A DNA stretch of 64,000 nt from Nocardia asteroides (lineage in GTDB: Bacteria; Actinomycetota; Actinomycetes; Mycobacteriales; Mycobacteriaceae). The position numbers and the translations under genes were made by a program. Location of the stretch: positions 6,252,001 through 6,316,000 of the forward strand of contig NZ_LR134352.1 of assembly GCF_900637185.1 (NCBI RefSeq), written 5' to 3'. Each line of letters starts with the position of its first letter. The stretch's first letter is position 1. Positions 59,659-64,000 of this stretch are shown here, piece by piece. Under the pieces are notes generated by a model. The model was given only the letters and a program-made list of their open reading frames with translations. It did not search any database and was not told where the DNA came from.

Positions 59659-59994
59659 TCAGGTGTGTTTGGCGCCGATGGTGTGGAGGATTTCGTGGAT
59701 GGTGGGGTCCGTCAGGCGGTTGGTGACGGTGCGGCCTTCGCGGGTGGAGGTGACGCAGCCTTCGTGGCGCAGGACGCGCAGGGCCTGGGAGATGGCGTTC
59801 TCGGTGCGGCCGATGGCGGCGGCGAGTTCGCCGACGCTGATACCGGGGGTGCGGTGCAGGCAGAGCAGGATTTCCAGGCGGTTCGGGTCGGACAGCAGGT
59901 CGAAACGCTGCGCCCAGGCGGCGATCTCGACATCGCCGATCGCGCGCCGGCCCAGTTCGACCGGCGTTCCCTCCAGTGTGCGTGGCTCTCCCAT
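59659..59994 (-). CDS. ArsR/SmtB family metalloregulator
   Basis: A 111-residue ArsR-type repressor. The winged helix holds LLSDPNRLEILLCLH, GELAAAIGRTENAISQALRV and the wing TSTREGRTVTNRL. The alpha-3 C-x-C metal site is absent; instead the last helix has D96, H100, H104 and H110 (DPTIHEILHTIGAKH), a pattern like the alpha-5 metal site of nickel/cobalt/zinc sensors. It is divergent from a nickel/peptide-type ABC importer, with an operator between. A nickel or cobalt sensor is likely. Confidence 0.9.
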   Translation of the reverse strand: MGEPRTLEGTPVELGRRAIGDVEIAAWAQRFDLLSDPNRLEILLCLHRTPGISVGELAAAIGRTENAISQALRVLRHEGCVTSTREGRTVTNRLTDPTIHEILHTIGAKHT

Positions 59995-60034
59995 GGCCCG
60001 CTCAGCTTAGTCCCCGGCTGGACAGCGCCGCTAT

Positions 60035-60056
60035 TATCTGTCCATCTGTTCAGATA
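60035..60056. promoter_or_regulatory. ArsR-type operator before the ABC importer
   Basis: TATCTG-N10-CAGATA, with inner ATCTGTCCA-TC-TGTTCAGAT, is close to the typical ArsR/SmtB operator (AT-n-TGAACA and its complement). It directly follows a good -10 box TATTAT (60032-60037) and covers the likely transcription start of the importer genes, about 20 bp before the 60077 start. Confidence 0.65.
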
Positions 60057-60076
60057 GACATGAGTTGGGATGTGGG

Positions 60077-61681
60077 ATGAGGCTCCGCGCTCGGCCGCTG
60101 TTCGCTGTGGGGGCCGCGTGCGCGCTGGTCGTCGCCGGGTCCGCGTGCGGCGCGCCGACCAGCGGTCCCACCGATTCCCTGGTCCTCGCCGACGCCTATG
60201 AGCTGGGCGGATACAACCCGGTGGCGGGCTACGGCGCGGCCGGCGAGGCCAAGGTCTACGACGGCCTGCTGCGCCTGACGGGCAGCGCGGGCCTGCCCGG
60301 TTTCGCACCCGCGCTGGCCACCGCGCTGCCGACACCGAACGCCGACGCCACCGTCTGGACCGCGCCGCTGCGCCCGGGCGTGCGCTTCAGCGACGGCTCC
60401 GAATTCGACGCCGCCGACGTGGTCGCCACCTACCGGGCGATTCTGGATCCCGCCTCGGCGTCGGAGGCGCGGTCCTCGTTCTCGATGATCGAGCGGGTGG
60501 AGGCGGTCGACCCGGCGTCGGTGCGATTCACCCTGCGCCATCCCTATGCCGCCTTCCACACCAAACTGCTGATCGGCATCGTCCCGTCGGAGTCGGTCGC
60601 GACGCCGGGACCGGCCACCGCGTCCCCGCTCAACACCGCCCCGATCGGCACCGGCCCCTACCGGCTCACCAGCCTGGAGCCCACCCGCGCGGTCTTCGCG
60701 GCGAACGAGAACTACTGGGGCGGTGCGCCTGCCGTGAAACGGCTGACCCTGCTCCACGTCCCCGACGACAACACCCGCGCCCAGCGCATGGCGGGCGGCG
60801 AACTCGACGGCACCTCCCTGCCGCCGCTGCTGGCCGCCACCTTCGACGGGAAGCCGTCGATATCGGTGCGGTCCAGCACTTCCGCCGACTGGCGCGGCGT
60901 CTCGATGCCCGCCGGCGACCGGGTGGCGGGCGATCCGGCCGTGCGCCTGGCCCTGAACTACGCGGTGGACCGGCAGTCCATGATCGACAACATCCTCGGC
61001 GGCTACGGCAGGCCCGCCTACACCCCACTACCCGCGGTCTACGGCGAATCACACAATCCGGCAGCCACTTTCACCTTCGACCGGGCCCGTGCCGAACGGA
61101 TTCTCGACGACGCGGGCTGGCGCGCCGGCGCCGACGGCATCCGCGCGAAAGACGGTGTGCGCGCCCGGTTCACGGTGATGTACAACTCCACCGACACGCT
61201 GCGCCGCGACCTCGCCCTCGCCTTCGCCTCCGATGCCAGGCGCGTCGGCGTCGAGGTGGATCTGGAAGCGCTGTCCTGGGATCGGATCGAGCCACGCATC
61301 GGGCAGGCGGGCATTCTGCTCGGCGGTGGCGCCGAACCCTTCGATCCCGACACCCAGGTCTACGGCACCCTGCACTCGCCGTCGGCGGATCCCGGCGCGA
61401 GCAGCCCCTACGACAATGCGAGCAGGCACACCGATCCCGCGATCGACTCGCTGCTCGACCGGGCGCGGCGCAGTACCGATCCGGCGGTGCGGGCCGGCGC
61501 CTATCGCGAGGTGCAGAGCCGGTACGTCCAGGACCCGAGCCACGTGTTCCTGGTGCACCTCGATCACACCTACGTGCTGAAGGAGTCGGGCTGGGCGAGT
61601 TCGGGACGGATTCTCGAACCGCACGCCCACGGCGTCACCTGGGGTCCGTGGTGGTCGCTGCACACCTGGACGCGCCGGTGA
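60077..61681 (+). CDS. ABC importer substrate-binding lipoprotein (NikA/peptide type)
   Basis: A 534-residue extracellular binding protein of the SBP_bac_5 family. The lipobox is VAGSACGAP, with Cys25 as lipid anchor. The mature part follows the family with TYRAILDPASASEARSS, the block LNTAPIGTGPYRL and LALNYAVDRQSMIDNILGGY. Such proteins bind oligopeptides, nickel or nickel complexes. The partnered ArsR regulator favours metal complexes. The start ATG is at 60077, preceded by GGGATG. It overlaps the permease gene by 4 bp. Confidence 0.92.
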   Translation: MRLRARPLFAVGAACALVVAGSACGAPTSGPTDSLVLADAYELGGYNPVAGYGAAGEAKVYDGLLRLTGSAGLPGFAPALATALPTPNADATVWTAPLRPGVRFSDGSEFDAADVVATYRAILDPASASEARSSFSMIERVEAVDPASVRFTLRHPYAAFHTKLLIGIVPSESVATPGPATASPLNTAPIGTGPYRLTSLEPTRAVFAANENYWGGAPAVKRLTLLHVPDDNTRAQRMAGGELDGTSLPPLLAATFDGKPSISVRSSTSADWRGVSMPAGDRVAGDPAVRLALNYAVDRQSMIDNILGGYGRPAYTPLPAVYGESHNPAATFTFDRARAERILDDAGWRAGADGIRAKDGVRARFTVMYNSTDTLRRDLALAFASDARRVGVEVDLEALSWDRIEPRIGQAGILLGGGAEPFDPDTQVYGTLHSPSADPGASSPYDNASRHTDPAIDSLLDRARRSTDPAVRAGAYREVQSRYVQDPSHVFLVHLDHTYVLKESGWASSGRILEPHAHGVTWGPWWSLHTWTRR

Positions 61682-62664
61682 CCCGTTGGCGCGGGCGTGG
61701 TCTCGGCGCGATGATCGGGCTCCGGCTGGCGACCTTGGTGCCGGTGCTGACGGCGGTGTCGGCCGCGCTGTTCGCGGCGGCGGCGGTGTCGCCGTTCGAT
61801 CCGCTGGTCGGCTATCTCGGTGACCGCTACGAATCCACCAGCGCGGCCGACCGGACCGTGCTCGCCCAGCAGCTGGGCGTCGACCTGCCCTGGTACGAGC
61901 TGTACCGGCGGTGGGCCGTCGACCTGGTCCACGGCGATCTCGGAGTGTCGCGCGGATTCGCCCAGCCGGTGAGCGAGCTACTCGCCCAGCGCATTCCGTG
62001 GACGGTCCTGCTGGTGGTGGTCGCGATGAGCGCGGCCGTGGCCGTGGCGCTCGGGGCGGGTGTCTGGGCGGGGATGCGTCGGGGCGGCATCGTGGACCGG
62101 GCGCTGGCCGCCACCTGTGTGGTGCTGCAAGGGCTGCCGCCGTTCGTGGTGTCGCTGGCGGCGATCGCGCTGTTCGCGGTGGGGCTGGGCTGGCTGCCGC
62201 CCGCCGGGCTCACCGACGCCGGGGCCGAGGTCGGGTTCGGCCAGGTGGCCCGGCATCTCGTGCTGCCCGCCGCCGCGCTGGCGCTCTCGCAGGTGCCGTG
62301 GCTGCTGCTGGCGGTGCGGGAGTCGGTGTCGGCCAATCGCAGTGAGGACTTCGTGGTGGGCGCGGCGACCCGGGGGATCGAGAACGCCACCATCACCCGC
62401 AGGCACATCCTGCCCGCCTCGCTCGCGCCGTTCGTGACGATCCTCGGGGTGCGCCTGCCCGAGATCGTGGTCGGCGCGGTGCTGGTGGAGGAGATCTTCT
62501 CCTGGCCCGGCGTCGCGGGCGCGTTCGTGCGGTCGGCGCAGGATCTGGACATGGCGCTGCTCGCGGTCCTCACCGTGGGCACCACCTGCGCGGTCATGCT
62601 GGGTTCGCTGCTCGCCGATGTCGCTGTCGTGGTGCTGGATCCGCGGGTGCGGGCCGATGGCTGA
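61678..62664 (+). CDS. ABC importer permease 1 (NikB/DppB type)
   Basis: A 328-residue inner-membrane permease with six hydrophobic segments. The N-terminal block LGVDLPWYELYRRWAVDLVHGDLGVS is typical of the DppB/NikB side, and the EAA loop reads GAATRGIENATITRRHILPAS. It begins with GTG at 61678, overlapping the stop of the binding-protein gene (GTGA), and its end overlaps the next permease gene by 8 bp. Translation of the operon is therefore coupled. Confidence 0.93.
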   Translation: MTRWRGRGLGAMIGLRLATLVPVLTAVSAALFAAAAVSPFDPLVGYLGDRYESTSAADRTVLAQQLGVDLPWYELYRRWAVDLVHGDLGVSRGFAQPVSELLAQRIPWTVLLVVVAMSAAVAVALGAGVWAGMRRGGIVDRALAATCVVLQGLPPFVVSLAAIALFAVGLGWLPPAGLTDAGAEVGFGQVARHLVLPAAALALSQVPWLLLAVRESVSANRSEDFVVGAATRGIENATITRRHILPASLAPFVTILGVRLPEIVVGAVLVEEIFSWPGVAGAFVRSAQDLDMALLAVLTVGTTCAVMLGSLLADVAVVVLDPRVRADG

Positions 62665-63478
62665 GCGGCGGTTGACGATGGCGCTGGCGGTGCTGGTCGC
62701 GGTGGTGCTGTACGCGGTGCTGGTCCCGTGGCTGGCCGGTGTCGACGACCGGCTCACCGACTTCGCCGTCGCCCGCCAGGCGCCGTCGGGCGCGTGGTGG
62801 TTCGGCACCGACGCGGCCGGGCGTTCGCTGTTCGTGCGGATCGCGGCGGCGCTGCGGACCTCGCTGCTGGTGGCGGCCTGCGCGGCGGCGGTGTCGACGG
62901 CGATCGGGGTGCTGGTCGGCGCGGTGTCGGCGCTGGCGGGCGGCTGGACCGACCGGGTGGTGATGCGCGCCGCCGACACCGCCAACGCGCTGCCGCACCT
63001 GCTGCTTGGCATCGTGCTCGTGGCGCTGTTCCGCGGCAACACGGTGGCGGTGGTGCTCTCGATCGGGCTGACGCACTGGGTGCAGGTCGCCCGGATCGTG
63101 CGCGCGGAGAGCCTGAGTCTGCGCGAACGCGAGTACGTGGCGGCCGCGGTGCTGGCCGGGGCGGGGCGTGGGCATCTGCTGCGGCGGCATCTGCTGCCCG
63201 CCGTCGCCCCGCAGGCGCTGATCGCGGTGGTCCTGCTGCTGCCGCACGCGATCTGGCACGAGTCGACGCTGTCGTTCCTCGGGTTCGGGCTGCCCCCGCA
63301 CGAACCGAGCCTGGGCACCCTGCTCGCCGAGGCGCGGACCTCGCTGCTGCTCGGCGGCTGGTGGACGCTGGCCTTCCCGGCCGGTTTCCTGGTGCTGACC
63401 ACGGTGGCGGTGGCTGTCGCCGGATCGGCGCTGCGTGGGGTGCTGCTGCCACCGAAACCGTCGAGGATGCCGCGATGA
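62657..63478 (+). CDS. ABC importer permease 2 (NikC/DppC type)
   Basis: A 273-residue permease with six hydrophobic segments, the DppC/NikC partner. Recognisable parts are WWFGTDAAGRSLFVRIAAAL near the start, the EAA loop YVAAAVLAGAGRGHLLRRHL with LPAV after it, and the C-terminal STLSFLGFGLPPHEPSLGTL that marks DppC-type permeases. It overlaps both neighbours (8 bp before, 4 bp after), so it must be co-translated with them. Confidence 0.93.
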   Translation: MAERRLTMALAVLVAVVLYAVLVPWLAGVDDRLTDFAVARQAPSGAWWFGTDAAGRSLFVRIAAALRTSLLVAACAAAVSTAIGVLVGAVSALAGGWTDRVVMRAADTANALPHLLLGIVLVALFRGNTVAVVLSIGLTHWVQVARIVRAESLSLREREYVAAAVLAGAGRGHLLRRHLLPAVAPQALIAVVLLLPHAIWHESTLSFLGFGLPPHEPSLGTLLAEARTSLLLGGWWTLAFPAGFLVLTTVAVAVAGSALRGVLLPPKPSRMPR

Positions 63479-64000
63479 CCGGATTGTCGATCACCGATCT
63501 CACCGTGCGGATTCCGGTGTGCGGCACAGGCGTTGTGCATGCCGCGACCGAAGTGACGCTGGATATCGCCGCGGGCACGGTGACGGCGCTGGCGGGCGAA
63601 TCCGGTTGCGGGAAATCGATCGTGGCGAGCGCCGTGCTCGACGTGCTGCCGCCGGAAGCCGTGGTCACCGGGTCGATCCGGCTGGAACTGGCCGACCGGA
63701 CGCTCGATCTGCGCAGCACCGATCAGCCGTATCGGGGCAGGCACGTCGCGCTGGTCCCGCAGTCGCCCGGGACGCATTTCACCCCGGTGCGCACGATCGG
63801 CGCCCAGCTGGCCGAGACCATCGCCGCGCTCGGGACCGCGCACACTCCCGCCGACCTGGTCGACCGGGCGGGGCTGCCCAGCGCGGCGCTGGCGATGTTC
63901 CCGCACGAACTGTCCGGCGGGATGGCGCAGCGGGCGGCGGTGGCCGCGGCGCTGGCCGGTGACCCGGAGGTGATCATCGCCGACGAACCGACCTCGGGCC
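63475..64000 (+). CDS. ABC importer ATPase 1 (NikD/DppD type), cut by window end
   Basis: The first 175 codons of an importer ATPase. It has the Walker A motif AGESGCGKSIVASAV, the Q loop in VALVPQSPGTHF, the ABC signature LSGGMAQRAAVAAALAG and Walker B VIIADEPTSG, where the window ends. It couples ATP use to the two permeases. The ATG overlaps the stop of permease 2 (ATGA). A second ATPase gene is expected just beyond the window. Confidence 0.93.
   Translation, partial: MTGLSITDLTVRIPVCGTGVVHAATEVTLDIAAGTVTALAGESGCGKSIVASAVLDVLPPEAVVTGSIRLELADRTLDLRSTDQPYRGRHVALVPQSPGTHFTPVRTIGAQLAETIAALGTAHTPADLVDRAGLPSAALAMFPHELSGGMAQRAAVAAALAGDPEVIIADEPTSG

Overview
The window is high-GC DNA from a mycolic-acid actinomycete, most likely Nocardia or a close relative. 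The evidence is a WhiB1 orthologue, a PdtaS-type kinase, a mycothiol-type SigR/H sigma factor with a zinc anti-sigma factor, a 24-codon bL37 gene, many GTG/TTG starts, and a gene order that I recall from Mycobacterium tuberculosis Rv3205c-Rv3228. No rRNA, tRNA, CRISPR array, prophage or insertion sequence was seen.

Layout. 1-5 kb: a cut-off flavin monooxygenase with a divergent TetR gene, small membrane/SHOCT proteins, and a hydrolase operon with its own TetR. 5-11 kb: a DUF389 membrane protein, a secondary alkyl sulfatase of the SdsA1 type and a large LAL/LuxR regulator; a scrap of a second sulfatase gene lies beyond the DUF389 gene. 11-13.7 kb: small accessory genes, including a secreted Ig-like protein and the tail of a dead AraC/GlxA regulator. 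13.8-24.2 kb: nitrate/nitrite assimilation (narK, nirB, nirD, a uroporphyrinogen-III synthase fused to a winged helix, a CbiX-type chelatase), then a CynX/NimT exporter with a divergent FadR-type regulator, and a second NarK. 24.4-30.7 kb: an accessory island with a GNAT, a channel-like protein without a selectivity filter, and a four-gene P-loop system of the SCO2521-SCO2524 type with no known function. 30.9-54.2 kb: the conserved Rv3205c-Rv3228-like block (TIGR02569 kinase-like, moeZ, DUF3152, TetR, DUF3107, ferritin-like, RhlE-like helicase, PQQ-like lipoprotein/secreted protein, phosphatase, membrane protein, diacylglycerol kinase-like, whiB1, pdtaS, biotinyl protein, bL37, anti-sigma, sigma, SRAP, aroA, rsgA), with extra genes such as endonuclease V and YbaK. 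54.2-64 kb: a secreted Ig-like protein, a mini-resolvase-like protein, a two-gene carboxylate-reducing module (adenylating enzyme plus acyl-CoA-reductase-like ALDH), MarR and ArsR regulators with visible operators, and a nickel/peptide ABC importer cut by the window end.

Functional links. NarK brings in nitrate/nitrite, NirBD reduces nitrite to ammonium, and the UroS and CbiX proteins probably serve siroheme supply for NirB; a GlnR-like box precedes the first gene. SigR/RsrA and WhiB1 are redox-linked regulators, and the sigma gene carries its own SigR-type promoter. The least understood unit is the SCO2521-2524 cluster, which has a 20-bp palindrome over its internal promoter. A recurring feature is start codons lying 6-7 nt after a TANNNT box, which suggests leaderless mRNAs and was used to choose several starts.
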